A DNA stretch of 64,000 nucleotides from Trichostrongylus colubriformis. Taxonomy: Eukaryota > Nematoda > Chromadorea > Rhabditida > Trichostrongylidae. Under the pieces are notes generated by a model that worked only from the letters and a program-made list of their open reading frames with translations, did not search any database and was not told where the DNA came from. This document shows positions 38,601 to 53,600 of this stretch, piece by piece. The position numbers and the translations under genes are program-made. Where the stretch lies: assembly GCA_963978905.1 (NCBI GenBank), contig OZ022260.1:41476259-41540258 (forward strand), in the 5' to 3' direction. Numbering within the stretch: position 1 is the first letter of the stretch; the number at the start of each line of letters is the position of its first letter.

Positions 38601-41600
38601 GTTTCGTCTTCAGTTTTTGTAGCGCCGCTTTCATGCTCGAATCGGCAAAATTACCGCTTCTACTGCCCTTGGTCCTTTCTCATCCTCAGCCTCTAAGTGT
38701 TTATTTTATTATGGAGTTAACAAAGCCTCTGACTCCTCATCCTGTAGCATTTCTTTTAGCGAAAGTTAATCGCATAGGGTGCTAATGACCTTTAGGATCC
38801 ACCCCGGTAACCTGCGGATTGCGTAAGCTGGGTCCATTAATTAAATCTATTAATGTAAATGCAAACACATTGTCGTACCCATCTATCATGCTGGTCAGTA
38901 CAGTCACGTGAAAGCAAAATTAAAGTCTGTATGGATCTTAAAATGCGATGCCGTTCATAATATTGGGATTGCCTTACTCATATTGAGGCCTGCTTAAGTA
39001 GCATACCGGTATTTCCCGCTGAATGAAGGGCAGGATTCGGGCGTGCAATTTAGTGGAACGAGATCCGTTCGCGTTCACGCTTCATTCCACTTCATAACTT
39101 ACGGCTACCCAATTTTTTTTTGTCATTAATACCCTTCATGTCCTCTTTGACAAATGTCTTAAATGGATCGTCCACGAAATTTCACGCCTTTCTTCTGCCT
39201 TCATACTTATTTTATATTTGCTCATTAATTGTCACGTGCAAAGTTTCACGCGCATACACAAGGATCCAGATGAAATAGAGCTACCCAAAGTGACGGACGA
39301 CGAGGCGGGGCGTCGAGTGAGTTGAGACTCTGAAGAGCTGAGGAGCAAGGAGGCGACAGCCACGTGGTCAGGGACGACGAGTGAGAGGCAATTCAACATT
39401 GGGCGCGAGAATTTGAAGTGCGCTGTAGCCGCTGACGGCTATTCGAATGTTATGGCGGGAATCCAAGCGAGTTGCTCCCTTCCTCTTTTCGATCTGCTTC
39501 GGAATTAGGGGAAATTTCGGTTCTTTGTGTGTATCTGTTCATGTAATTCTAGTAGAACGATTTTAGAGGGAATTAGAATCATGGTTTTTCCGTGGACGAC
39601 TCCGTTAGGCACTAGGAATTCTCTTACGAATCATCATACGCCTCCCTTGTGCAGGAGAGCATTTTCCAGTATCCTCCTCTCCGCTCGGATGAGGCTGCTG
39701 CTGCATACTGGGGTAGTAAATAACTAATCCTTTACCAGAAGTTCTTGACATGCCTAAATGACAAAACAACAGCTCCCTTCTCGTCCATCATCATCGTCGT
39801 TGTCGTCGGATTTAGTGTTGTGTACGTATTCCCGGCTACGAGAAGCTTATGGATTCTTCAGCTCATCGCCACGTAGTCATTTTCGGCAGATATAAGTAAA
39901 GCGGGACTCCAAAGAAAATACGATTAGGATCGAACGCGCTCAGTTTTGTTCTCTGTAGTCAGCTAATTTTGAAATTAGATGAATAATGTAATTTTTCAAA
40001 AGTTAATGGGATTTTTGAAGTTTCTGAAGTCCTCACACCGTACTTCTTAAGGGGATTTTTGCGTTCTCTTCTCTTGACATACTGGGGCTTTCTTCTTTTT
40101 CAGTTAGAGGGTTCAATATTCAATAGGATTGAGAACGTTTTACTGAATGGGTTTTGTTCTGCAGATTTTCCAGTTCGGTCGAACATTCAACATCAACAAT
40201 AATCGTGGTCCCGCTCTTGACGGTATCCCCCAACAGCCTTGGGTGCGGGAGGGGTGGGTGACAGAGGTGCGATTCAACTAATTGTTAATAGTGGGAACAT
40301 TGAAATGGGTGATTTACTTCTGACTAATGCAAAACTCGCATAAGAAAATTGTCTCTGCTCGCATAAGAAAATTTTATGACTTAGCCCGGTCTTCCCGTCG
40401 ATTTGGGTAAAAGACCATGGCGCTGGTCCACCCTCTCCCACGTCCATAATACTTTTTTGTGGAGATACTAAGAACTTGCACATGTTTCACTTTCACTGGA
40501 TAATGTGAGCAGTAGCCTATTCCGTAGGCCACGCGCTTCGATTCAATTTAAGTGATGAAGTCAAATAGCCCTGTAAAGGATTTGATCTTTCGGTAGCATT
40601 AGTGCAGCACCTGTGATGCATATTCTGTACGAAAAAATACTTCGCAGTTCGTCGTTGTCTGATTAGAGCCACAATGGCTTGTGACAAGAGCAAGTCTCCA
40701 ACCACTAAGGTAGAGAAAGCCAGTATTAATTACGTTATCCCGACTTTTCCTTTGATTTCACGCTTCAAAGAGGTGATGTTCTGTGAATATTTCATTGAAT
40801 ATTCTTTTCAAATTCATGCCCATAGAGATGGATTCCTGCAGCGTGCTTTTAAGCTCATCTGGCGAGCCCCTGTTCTCATTTCTGTGTACCTGTCTTGTAC
40901 TAATAGTACTAACATTATGTCGAACAAATGAGCCTTTACAAATATAGTGCTTTCTTTTTCAGAGTTCTAGGGAAGAGTGCTAATTTTGTCTCCTTAAATC
41001 ATATGTATATTTTATATATAGAAGAAATCTCATATAGTCACCATCTCAGTTATTTTTCCATTTCCGTTTTGTTTCCCGAAAAACGCAGGTTCAACTACCG
41101 GTTTTATTACTCTTATGTAATTTATTACTTTTCCCTACGAATGTATTCGCTGTGACAGTCTTTCTTGACTTTGATATCTCTATCAGTTTTTTTTACGAAA
41201 TATTAGGAAGTAGACTAGAAAATCATCGGCTGACTCGACGTAATTGTCAACTCGACGGTAAAACTCGGTGAACATAATAATTCTGCCTACAACCATTCTT
41301 AAATCCAATATCAGATAAGTGCATCCTCGGAATCTTTGCTGAATAGCAATCCGTTTTATTCTCCATCAAAGAACTTTATTCAGTTTTCGAAAAAAAGATC
41401 AAGAAATTATTTGTTTTTTTTTCAAATGTTTACTTTGTTGTTCGACATTACATGCAGGGCTTGTGTTACTTTCATAATTCAAATTTTGAAGAAAAAATTT
41501 GGGGAAATTATCTGAGCTCTCCTTTTACTGAGTAAATCTGTGTTTCACTAATTTACCCTACGGATAAATTTTTTAAAAAAATTAAAAATTCAATTCCATG

Positions 41601-44600
41601 TGAGACTACGGAACTGGGCAAGTTTGAAATGTACTTGTTTATGTAATATCAATGAGGATGGGACTTGGCTGGTCTTTCTCTGTAGGTGGATAGACTCTTG
41701 AAGTATTTTCACCACATAAGATGCATTACTGAGGTGAGCCACTCATCGAGTACGGTTTTACTACTGGGTGTGTTCCATTAGGACAGAAAATTCGCGTTGC
41801 GGCATACGGCGTGCGACGTGACGGTACGAGTATGCACGCCGTGTGGTTGGGTCCTGAAGGGATACTGGTGGTTTATGTCTTATTCTAGGCGTCATCAGGA
41901 CCCAATTAATACGTTGCCCTTATCTCGTACCATGGCATCTCACGCCAATCGTGGCCACGCGAATTTTCTGTCCTAACGGCACACACACCAAAAACAATGG
42001 AATACTGCACGTTTTCTTCCGCTGCACAGAAAGTTGTGCGTGCGGCAAATTCTGCAAAAATGTGGAATTGATGTCCGAACTTTGAAAGACCTCGTTTCTA
42101 AATTAGTTATGACGCTTCCACCGCCATCAACTGCAGGGTCGCTGTAATAACTCATGTCAAAACAATTTTCAAAAGCTATTTCAGCTAGCAGCACATGTCA
42201 CAGATAGATCTGTCAGTGGACCGTGACAGGTGCATTTAAAAGCCAGCAGAAGGAGCCAACAAGCCCTGGGTGGTTCACTTCTAGCACTTCTAGCAGGACG
42301 TAGTCCGCCGTCAGACTTCGAAAATTTGCGATTTTGCCTTTTTGCACTTCCGCAAATTTGCAGCGTCGCGGCTCTGCAGGTTGCGGCCCTGCAAAATCTC
42401 CGGGTTTCAGAATCCTGTGCGAAAATGCGACACGGAGACGTCGCAGAGTCGTGAAATCGCAAAATCTCGAGGTCTGACACGACGTTAGGTTACATCCGTT
42501 CACAGTGTTATCAGAACAGTGGTTAAGTTGAATTCGTTAGATCCAAGGCGATGACAACGACGACACGTCAACGGCTGCGGATGATTTCATTAGACGTCGC
42601 CGTTGACGCGACGTCCTTTACTGGTCATGAAGGCTGCCGCTTTCTTTCCACGCCCCTTGTTCTACTTACTTCCTTGTCTCGAATTGATTCCAAATACTCT
42701 CTTCTCACTAACCTCCCGCCTGATCGCTATTTTCAACATGCCATTTAGCTTCCATCGCTCAATCAGGTAAGCTTTTGCAAAATTCCATTATCTTCCTTTT
42801 GATTTCTGGCGTTGAAGCTTTCTCATTGTTCTGTAAAAGGTCTGGACCTAGTTTCGGAGTTTTCTGCAGCAAAAACTTGGTGAAATCGCTTTTCCCAAGT
42901 AATCTAATTGCGCATAAATTGCATACATACCTGAGCAATAAGTCCGGATACGAGCGCTGCAACGGCTTTCGATGGGAATAATGGCTTTCCCTTCTTGCTT
43001 TGCAGTCACCCTTTCAATTTTTCCGCAGCGGTGTTCGTGTGGGCTAAGGCACCCGGGGGCACTCATAGCCTCGATAGAAGTTAGGTGAGCTCAGAGAGTG
43101 TATGGGAACGATTTTAGGAAAGGTGATGGTAGGTACCTCGGATGACCGATGCATTCTCCAGCGTAAAATAACGACTAATGGGTGCAGCATGCTTGGTTGG
43201 GTATCATTATGTGAAAATGGAACGACCAAAGACAGCGATACGAATAATGTGGAAAATTAGAGAACGCATGCTCTCTTAAATGGTACTGCGGTTGTCAAAA
43301 AGGTGATCTGGACCCAAACTCGCCGTCATAGGGTCTTCATCCCCGCCTCGCCCGGGTGCGTTACGGTGCGGTGGGTGCAGACGCCGGATTGTCGTGGGGA
43401 CGAGGGCAACGTTAGCAGCCCTGTCACAGCCGGCCTGGCTGTCTGCGTCATCCCCTTCAGTGATGCAGAGAGAGCGAAAGTACGTCTTCCATAGAATGGT
43501 AGTTGAAAGAGGGTCTAACTCTTTGGTTTTTGACCGCCACATTCTGTTTTTCTCTACTATTGCACAACTTATCATCTCTACTTCTACATTCTCTAGTTAT
43601 TTCGCACCTTGCAAAAATTACCCCTACTCGTGGCTTTAAGGATTCGTCCACGAAAAAATTAGTTTCCTTGTTACCGTCATATTATGTTGTATTTATCTAT
43701 TTAGGGCCGCATGCAAAGTTTCACGCGAAAAAATGAAAATTTGGCCGAGGTACAGCTCCTTGAATACTTGGCCGATAGGCCGGAGCCTCCAAATAAAAGC
43801 CCCGTGCCGTTGTCTGCCGCGGTTGGAAACGGAGAATGGGACTGTTCACGTAACTTCCCGTCCCTATAATGCGCTCCGACCGCGGCGGACGACGGGGTGG
43901 GCACTCGAAGGCCCCGCCCACCCGGCCAAGACTTTGTGGTGCTGTATCTTAGCTGGATTCACACTTTTTCGCGTGAAGCTTTGCTTGCGGCCCACACTAG
44001 ACAAAAACAACATAAATATCTATATGGGTAACAAAAAACTCATTTTTTCCATTGACAAGTTGGTGGGCGTTCCATAAGCCTTGACAGTGTTTTCGATTGG
44101 TTTTTTTGTTTAGTGCCCAAATACAGTTGAGATTGGTAGCTATTTTGGGATGTTTTCTGCGCACTTTTTGTTAGTTCGGTTAGGCTGACACCAGTTACGG
44201 GGTTCGTGATCAACGAGTGAGTCATCGAGTTGATTGTTGAGTTAATGACCACTTGAAGTGAGTACTCCCCCGCTCTCTGCAAAGCTGACTGGCTTTTCTG
44301 CACAGTGGGCAGAGCCACACGGGTGAGCTTCGTTGAGTTTCTTCAAATAAACCCACATCTAATTCTCACCGCCCATTCTTCCCACATTGCCACCCAAAAC
44401 ATCAGAGTGAGCTCCTTCATCGCGCTACTTTTATACTATTATATTATGTACATGTCTTGGTTTACAGTACTCCGGTATTTTACAGTATGTCTTTTTGTAC
44501 AGTACGTCTAATACAGTATATCACATATACGGTATATCGAGTTACCGTGTATATATTTTAACAGCAGCCAGAAAGAGTGACACCTGAAAGCGATGCCACC

Positions 44601-47600
44601 TTTTCGAACAACAAGCCGATAGGCGGTAATCATAGCTATTCAGCATGAGGGAGGTGGGCATTCAGAGGATTTTACATGGGATGGGCAGCTGCGCATCTTA
44701 AGTTTTGGGTCAAATGGAGGGTGTTCGGTTAGGAGGTGCCCTGTATTAAAGTTTCGGTAGGGAATCTTCATAGTGGGCTGAATGCTGTGGCTCTTTAGAT
44801 GTTCGATGTTTCGTCAATGGAAATCAAACTTTGACTGTCCGATTGATAGTCTGCAGCTTTACATTTGAACCCAGCCACCACTATTCTCCCTACCTCACAG
44901 CGAGCAATGCACTCGGCGTTACCAAACCGTTGTTGGGATGCGCCATGCACACCATTTGTTTCGGAATAGTTATGGTATGTATATTCCTTTCCGTATAGTC
45001 ATCATAACAACTCCTGAACCAGTAATTGGAAATTAATAAGACTCAATTAGTTTTATAAACATCTGGTTAATTGATTGGAGCGGGCTCGTTATGCTAGGTA
45101 ATTTTACGGATTTACGTAGAGGGATACTAGAGAAACATCGGGAAACCGTTCCAGTGACCATGTCTATGATAGCAACGCTAGTTGCCACTGCCCTACCACC
45201 CCTATCACCAGGACATCGAAACATGCACTAGTGGGAATGTTAGCGTAAAGTGTTTCATAACGCACATTGAATGCAGTCGAAAAGTGCTAGTAAACTCGAG
45301 AAAACGACAGAAGTGTGTTTTTGCTAGTGAAGAAAGAGAATGTTATCTTACACTATGCTCCACCCACCAATTAACTATGTAGTAGCCTTGAAACTATACA
45401 TTTTTTGAGATCTCAAATTTCGAGCTATGAAAAAAACGAGAGGCCCGCTGTCGGCTGAAGTGCCTCCTCGCTCTGCATGAAAGCGCTTGCGCGATAGCAC
45501 ACAGCATGAATTGTTTGCTTTTCTTGATCTTCACCGGTTTGGTCGCATGGACCCCAAAGTGCTGCAAAATTTGCGAAGGGATGGTCCTGTTGTGGCGATA
45601 AGAGAGGGTAGGATCCCCCCCCCCTCCCCCCTCCACCTCACCCCGGACGACTGTCTGTTGAGTTTTTTTTGGATCTGGTCGTGGTCCGATTTTTTTCTGG
45701 CCACTTGGCTTTTTTTAACCACATTGGAGGTCCTGTTCGAGTGAGGACATCACTTGAGGTTCGTGCCAGGCTGGCTTCTGTTGAAGCGCTCCTCCGTTTT
45801 CATGGCTGGTATAAATCTATCTGCAGGTTCAGTGAAGAATCAAACTAGGAGGGTCTTTTTATAACCCCGATTTACTACTGCTTGAAGTTGATAATTTCGA
45901 TTTTCGATAGACTTATCTATCTATTCGCCTTTTCTAAAGAATACCGCGCAAATTCGCCTCAACAACTGCTTGAAGTAATACCTGACGAAATGTATTTATT
46001 ACTATTCTTTTGAGTTAAGAATTATTTTTTTTACAATCCCCAGTACTTCCATCCATTCTCTCTATCAGTAAAGGTGATGAGAAGGAGTGAGAGGTTTTCC
46101 TTGAAAAACTTAATACTACTCGAGTACACCAAAAGATTCGAGTGGGATTCGCTGAAATGAGGGATGTGCAATGCATTTTTACACTTGAATTCATAAATGT
46201 GCTCGAATGTTTACTTGTTTTTCATCACCCGTCCTTTCGTTTCCCTTCCTCTTTCTATCAGTGATATGTTTGCACAGCACGCCTCTGTTTAAGCAATCGT
46301 TTTTATCCGCTCAAATAATCTCTGTTCCGGGGGACTAGGCTGGAAGGGGGTACGTGACAGCGGTCGATCACATAGACTCCACAAGTGCGAAACAAGCCCG
46401 TCGTCTGCTCTACTAATTTTTTCGGTCAAGCTATTTGATCAGGAGCCCCTCTTTGTTTGTTGTGCGTTGATATCTTTACTGGTGTGCAAGCTGAAGGAAA
46501 ATAAAAAGTATAACATACACTCAATTTAATAACAAACAAATAAATAAATACAATGGAAAGTTACTGCCTAATAAATTTTGTAAATGTTCCAACTTGTGCA
46601 TTGCTTTGTCTGCAGATTCACTTACTTCTAATTTATTAATTGCTTGTATAATTAGTTTGTTTAGAAGTTCACTTTCTGTTTCTGTTTCACTCTATCCCCA
46701 CGATTTATAAAAAGAGACTCTTGAAACCGGTACTTATTTAGTATGGTTGCACTTGGCTTGTAGAAAGCTATTATGACTCAACTTAAACCTGGAGGGGCAA
46801 TTTCGACCCACGGTAAACACGCGCAACTCTATAGTGTGCCGCAATCGCAGACACACGCCTTACCAAGACGTCGAGTGTGTGCACTCTTTATTGCGAACAC
46901 CTTACTTCCTTATTCTTTCGCTTATTCTCCCTTTCAATATTTATGTTGCTTGTTATTAGTTGTTGTTTCATTTGTTCACCATCATCATGAATAAAACCTA
47001 ACTCGCTCGACACGACATCAAACGACAGTGGCGTTGGCCTTCTCTGCCCACCGCTCAGCAGTCAACTCGGCCACTGAAGCGTGCAGTTCGAGGTGAAATG
47101 CACCAGAATTACAATAGCGCCTCAAAGGCTCGCTTTTCAATGCGAGGTCTTGCCGCACCTTCTTAAAGACATCGGAAGGAAAGATTTTAGCCTACGGTAG
47201 AACAGACGCAGTTCGGATTAAGTGGCCGCCATTGCACAAACTCGCCAATCTGACGCCTTGGCATGGTGCCAAAAGGAGATGTTTTTATAAAATGTTTTTC
47301 CTTCTACTTTTTCCTTTGTTCTTTCTTATATTGTTTCTAGATGTACTTAACTGAATGCCAATGTAGTTGGAAATGGCCACTCAACTGCGCTGGGAGTCAG
47401 GTACTATAATTAACGTTGGCCCGCGGCCCGTCTCCTACGGCGGACAACTCGGAAAGTCGGTATGTTGATGCGAATGGGATGCGAATACACACCGCAGCGT
47501 CGCGCTTTTGAGTCAGGGTTTTTTTCGCCGATTATCGCTTCTAACCTTGAGTGTTCGTTACAAAATGCTCATTTATTTCTTTGCATCTTCCTCTTGTTCC

Positions 47601-50600
47601 GGACCCCTTCCGGTTCCTTTAATGTTCGTTTACAGAAAGCAGTGTTTCTTGAAACGCTTTCCAATTTGGATCGTCCCGGAATCTTGAACTCACTATACTG
47701 ATTTTCTACCCAGCCGGGTAGAGCCCAGATTGTTGAGAGACACTGCTGACTCACCATACCTCTTCCCTCCTCCCTAACTATACGCATACACCTAACAGTA
47801 ATTCGGGAAATGAGGAACCTTCTGATGAGTCTATCGCTTGGAATGGGCGTAGAGCATGTGCAGAAAAGATACTTTCTATGAGCAGATTTAAGTAGAATTG
47901 AAGATATTCCTAACGTATATGAGAAGCATATGTATTGATCGGATCTGAGTGATCTAGTTTTGTCCTGACTAGACTATTTCTCTGTTTTTTGTTCAAATAC
48001 TACACTCGCACTTTCTGTCTGCATTCCAGTCTTTGTTTTTATATAAGTTTGAGATCATAGATTACCCACTGTAGGAGCATAATCAACGTTATTGATCCGG
48101 TGATTTATTGACATTTTGCCAGCACGTGAAGGTGAGCTGCTATCAAAATCAATCACAATTCAACCAATCATTTTCCTGAACTGTTTTCAGCCCCGTTTGT
48201 AACTTGTCCGCTTGAAGGCAAACATCGGACATTTTCACCGGTAAAATTGCCTTCGAAGAGGTTGGTCGGCAGAGGCTATTTTAAGCCATCTGATCGTTGG
48301 CCCGGTTATTTCAGTGATTTGGCCGTCCTCTCAACATGGGTGTTGCCTAACATTCCCGTCTAAACAAATCAACTCAGACATTGTCCCGATTGTTTGTCAG
48401 CTACTTGAGAGTCACAGCAAACGTTTCCGATTCTACCTAAGACCAACATCCAGTACTTATCACATCACTTTTCATCTGAACCGCTCTCTGACGTCTTGCG
48501 GTCATTTACATATTCGGTGTTCAGGGATCAGAACAAGGCCATATAAGTCGAAGCAAATCTTGGGAGGATCGAGAGGAGGATCTTCTTCGAGGTTTCAGTT
48601 CCGTGGAATCTATGATCGTCGTAGTTGCCTGTTCTTTGAATGTAGTGATTTTCATAATTACGAATAGAGAATGACGGAACCCTGTGAGGGTTTGTGTGCA
48701 TCCCAAAAATTACAATGCTTGGATGCTAAAATCTCATTCGAAATCGCTGAATTCAATATAACCAGCATACTAGTAACAACTTTCGCATCGCGGGCTGCGA
48801 CCAAAATCAGCAACTATCAAAAATCAAAAATATCAATATCAATATCTACTCAAGATTTCAGCTTCACGGTTCGATGCCGATAATGGCTAACCAGCTGTGC
48901 CGTAATGTGTTTTTGCGCAATTTTTAACAAAAAAAAGCTAAATCAGCATTTTGGAGATTAAAATTGTGACCAGTTATTGAGTATACCTTCGTATAGATGG
49001 AGGTCCGTTTTACATACGAATTCTATCTGACCCCCCTTGCTTTTTTTACGCAATGAATTGGGTTATTCTTTCGAGTCAATTTGATCTTGATCCCATGCTC
49101 GCTCACCGCGCAGCTTCTAATTTGTTACTCTTTTAGTAGCTCGCAGTGCTTCGGAATTGCACATTGTCGCAAACCTCTTATTTCATTGACTCTAAGACCC
49201 TACTTATCACTGGTCCTCCTCGTCTCTGTCCGATCCCAGTTTTTGTGTTACCTCTGCTGTTCGAATTTTTTAGATATGGTCATGTCGAATTTTATAATAT
49301 TATAGTTCACATTATAATAGTTTATAATATTAGTAGTATAATAGTAGTAATCACAGTAATATAATAATAGTTTTGCTTCGCTTATCATTCTTGAAATTTA
49401 TCCTCAAAATGTTTAGGAGTATTTGATCATTTCGTGAGGCTCTATACTGATCTACGGGCTTGAGTTGGTTGACTAATGGCTAAATGATATGCTGAGCGGG
49501 CATTAATTGGCAGTTACTATTACTACTACTCTCAAATAGCATGAAAACAGATATCTCAAATATGAATTCGAACATCAACGACCAAAGCTCTATTTGGTAA
49601 GACATCCATGGGACCATAAATTTTCCCCACTCGGTGCTTATATGGGCATTAAGTCGTTGTCACGAGATTTCTTGAATTGCTATAGCCTTCCGACGAATTC
49701 ACTGTTCAAATTGTTCCAGTCATCTCCTTGTGGTAATTCTAATAACAAAAAAATATTAAATTAAATCAAATTAAATCAAATTATATTTAAAAACTCTGAT
49801 ACCAATGTACTGTTGCGAAATTGTCTTAGTGTGGGTCGTTAAAAACCAGAGTTGAACTTTTTTATTGTAAATATTACAAAATTTCGAAAAAAACCTTTTT
49901 TATCATTCTGATTTTCTGAGGTAAATCGTGGTGAATGTATACACTATGTCCTGGCATTAATACAGATATCAGAAAGCATTACCCATTTCTCATCAATATA
50001 TACCGCATAAGCCATGTAGTTGCTACCTATCTAGATTCGCAGAAATGATTGAAACGTTTCCAACGTTACGCCTGCATCCTATAGGATTTAAAAGATCTGT
50101 TCAACCTACCACTGATGTTTTTCTTCCCAGTTTTCCCCTTCCGCCCCAATCCCCCGGGAAATGACACGGTGAGAAAGCCGATTATTTCAAGGCGCGAGCG
50201 AAGTTGAAAGCTGAGGCGCATGGCGTAGCGTCCACTTGCACGCCTTGCCAATGCATTGTGCGGTTCAGTCATCTTTTTCTTCTTCAGTTCACTGGCACAT
50301 ATTTTGATAATGTTATAAAATAGTCACTTGTGAATTTGCTACGACCTTCCAGTCATCCTCAATCATCCTCTGTAAAATCTACTTCCCACCTGCACTTAGG
50401 TCTTTAGTGAACTTTGCTCCATGCCACTTCTTTACTCGTCCATGAACAGTTTTCTTTACCTCTAGACTCTACTGTAAACAGATTATCCAAAAAATTCAAA
50501 AATGTTTCCTTATTTCAGTGGTCTTCTGTCTCCAAACATGCGTCAACCAATGAGATCTCAATCGTTCAAACATCGTCCACGTCCGTTGGTTGAAGTGAAG

Positions 50601-53600
50601 AAAGCCACAATCGAAGATGTTCCGAATGAACGTCGTCGTAGCACGCCAACAATTTCAAGGCGATGCAGTTTAGTGCACAGGTTTGAAATTATCCCTTGTT
50701 TACGTATAACTCGGTTTGCACTCTACGCTCATTTGACTAATGTCTATCGGTCGCGGGAAATACATGAAAACATCGCCATAACAAAGCCGCATAGCTTTAG
50801 TGGAGCTCAAAAGCTTTTACTGAGAACCATGAAAGAAATGGACCAGCGTTCATTATAGGATTTCTAGATGCTCGGTGTCAGGCGCTATTTTTGCTTACAG
50901 GAACCCACCCGTATTCAGAAATTCCATGGAATTCCGTGATTGCAATTCCTAAAATCGCTCGCTCCAGATAAAGTGAATGACTATAAACACGAAAAAGTCA
51001 GAGAAAATTCCCTTCACTTCAAAAGAAAAATCGAAAAACAAAAAGAGAAGGAACCTGTATGGATTTCCGCAGAGTCACATTCGAACAATTGTTGGCGGGA
51101 TGAGTGCAGCTGAATCGTAGTGCCCAATGTTGCTTTACTTCTCACTCTACGTCCCTAACCACGTGGCCGTTGTCCTTGCTCCTGGAGCCCTCGTAGCGCA
51201 CATCCTCACTTGTCCACCCGTCGGACCTCACTGTGAGATGTTCTTCTCGCTTGGATTTTTTTATATGAGTGTGAAACTATGCATGCGCCCTTAGTGAAAA
51301 ATATAAGTATGTGAGTAACAAAAGCGCTTGTATTTTTCTGTGCGATTGCTCCGAGCCTTAGTTGAAAGGAAACCCTTACCTTCCTTCACTAAGGCGTTGA
51401 TTAAAACGTACACTTGGGCATGGGTGTACAAGCTGATGACGGTGGAATGGTATCAAGTGAAGGACACCATTGTACCAATGAGTGCTCCCCTAACTACATC
51501 AGCACCGGATTTTCCTTAAGCTGCAGATACTGGACTCTTGACGCGAAAATTTTCTGCTATGAAACATTTAGGAAAAAACTACTTCCCAGGACTGTAGGAT
51601 GGGGGAGCAGCGGCTCAAAGTAGCAGTTATAAACAATGAATGAAGTCTCTCTCATCTTCCCCTGTCAACGGCTAATGGCGTTGCTATCACATGTGCGGTA
51701 CTTAGATTGAGTTCCGCTGGGGCCAATTGGACTTCCTATGCATCCGCGGAGGACGTAGCTTTTTCTTTAGGATAAAAACGTTAACGCTCGTACATACACT
51801 GGTTGGCACCTCTAATCGTTGTATAGACGTATCGTATCCGTAGGCAACTCCCTTTACGCATGGCATGGCGCATCTCAAAAAAGATTGCCGTTGTTCGTGC
51901 ATAACCTTGGGTACATCTACCCAGAGTTACGGTGAACTTCATAGATCAGTGAAGTGCATAAAAAACAGGAGTGCTTCACGAGCCTTTGACCTTCCCATAC
52001 TTGATAACCGAGTAGAAATTGAAGGGACAGAAGAGGACTGTATGGGAGTGAGGACCATTCTCGGGTTCAGCCCTTTCAAGCTATGGAAAAGCTTGAGCCG
52101 TGACCAGTTTGTGATCGTCATTCATGGACTTGATGACCTTATCAATTGAGAACTGTTTATTACTCTCTCTTCCATTATTTTATGCTTTTTGAAATGAATA
52201 GGGAAGGAGGGGATAATACGGGTGACGGTTTGATTGAATCCTGAGCCCCTCTGATGGCTGACAATAGACGAATATCGTAACGGGCACTGTAGATGTCGTC
52301 ATCTCAAATGCGTCATTGGTCGTTTATCTACTCGCGAATTCTAAAGATATCTAGTTCTGGTTACACAATTGCAGTGTTCCAATTTGCCGACACGACAAAA
52401 AAGCGGGGAGTTCAAACGTCATTTTTCGTGTGATCCTTAACAATGGTAAACAGTACATGATAAACATGAGTACCAATTTATCGCTGCACTGCGGAGGTGT
52501 TTGGTCGTGGTGATAGACAAACATTACACAAATCCCTCATTGCGGTTTTCACAAAAACGAAAGCAGTTTTCTTAGGATAACACGGATTACCTGAGACGAT
52601 AGTGATCGCTGTGGAGAAAAATAATTTAACAGAAATTGAGATGTTAGCTTCTCAGGCGTGTTGCTGCCGAACCACGAACAGATGTTTGGCCAGAACCGAA
52701 ACCAGCATTGGAATTTGGAACAGATGAGAAATTTTTGAAACTGCCATCATCTGACGAGTATAAACGGTAAGATTTTCTGCAAAATCCACTTAATTTCCAG
52801 AAAATATTGGGATCAGCTTAACGAAGGGCTTTGATCGTAGGATTATTACTGCATTTGTCTCGAATCTTTGAACTAAAGTTTTGAAGAAGACATGCCATAA
52901 AGCTGTTGTCCAGGCAAAATATTGTATTTTTCCAAAAATGCTATACATAGATCATACCAAAATTCTGACGACCACATGCAGCCCTTAGTCTTTTTTCTAC
53001 ATCGCGAAGGTGATGTGCGGGAGTGTGGCGAAACTTCATTTTGTGGATTAGGAGTTTGGAGATGCAGGCAACTTGGCTACATGTGGCACGAAGGAACGTA
53101 TTTCTAACTTGTTTCTAACTTTGCTGTTGCCTTTTCAGAGCAATTTGTAGTTTTTGAAATGTGAAAAATACGATACCGGATAGATACGATGTCTAAAAAT
53201 ATAAGAGCGGGTTTGAGCCATATCCCAGATAGTACATATCGTGTGTAACCAAAAATACGAAAGTTCGAAATGATGGAAAGCGAAAATTTACGCCCCACCA
53301 TTTCGAACCCGCGAAGCGAAAATTGGACCAATCGCTACAGACCCGATCGTGGGTGTGGTGATTAGTCGAATTTTCGCGCGGCCGCCTACGGCGAGCGGCG
53401 CGGCAAGTGCGAGTCTTTTGCCGCTTTATCTGTTGAAACAGCAAAAACAACAACATAGGCGAACTTCCAAAGCTTCCAACCTGCAATTTCCGGAGATCCT
53501 TCACGGTACCAGCTCAATGCGTCTTGAGCGGAATTCCAAAAGACTGCGGCAAGTGTGCTGACGGCGCCGCGAGTGCGACGCTGCGAAGCGAAAATTCGAC

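Larger units (their letters stand above)
14672..50518 (+). other. giant intron 1 of the RGK-like gene (35.8 kb)
   Basis: It lies between exon 1 (phase 2) and exon 2 (phase 2). It contains SINE copies, long-TIR MITEs, family-C repeats, poly-G runs, a pyrimidine-rich block and a weak candidate nested gene, each listed separately. Remaining stretches (for example 15000-16600, 20600-23400, 31200-35200, 47200-50500) are AT-rich and hold no convincing gene. A possible alternative first exon is at 42738-42766. Confidence 0.6.

Noticed and set aside
40674..40931. 85-codon ATG frame (MACDKSKSPTTK...)
   Set aside because: No domain, no clear splice partners, within chance length.
42181..42503. Arg/Ser/Ala-rich frames on both strands
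   Set aside because: They are fully explained by the Harbinger-like MITE at 42302-42486.
51865..52149. 94-codon ATG frame in RGK intron 2
   Set aside because: Its start lies in a diverged SINE copy (GCATGGCGCATC) and no domain is visible.
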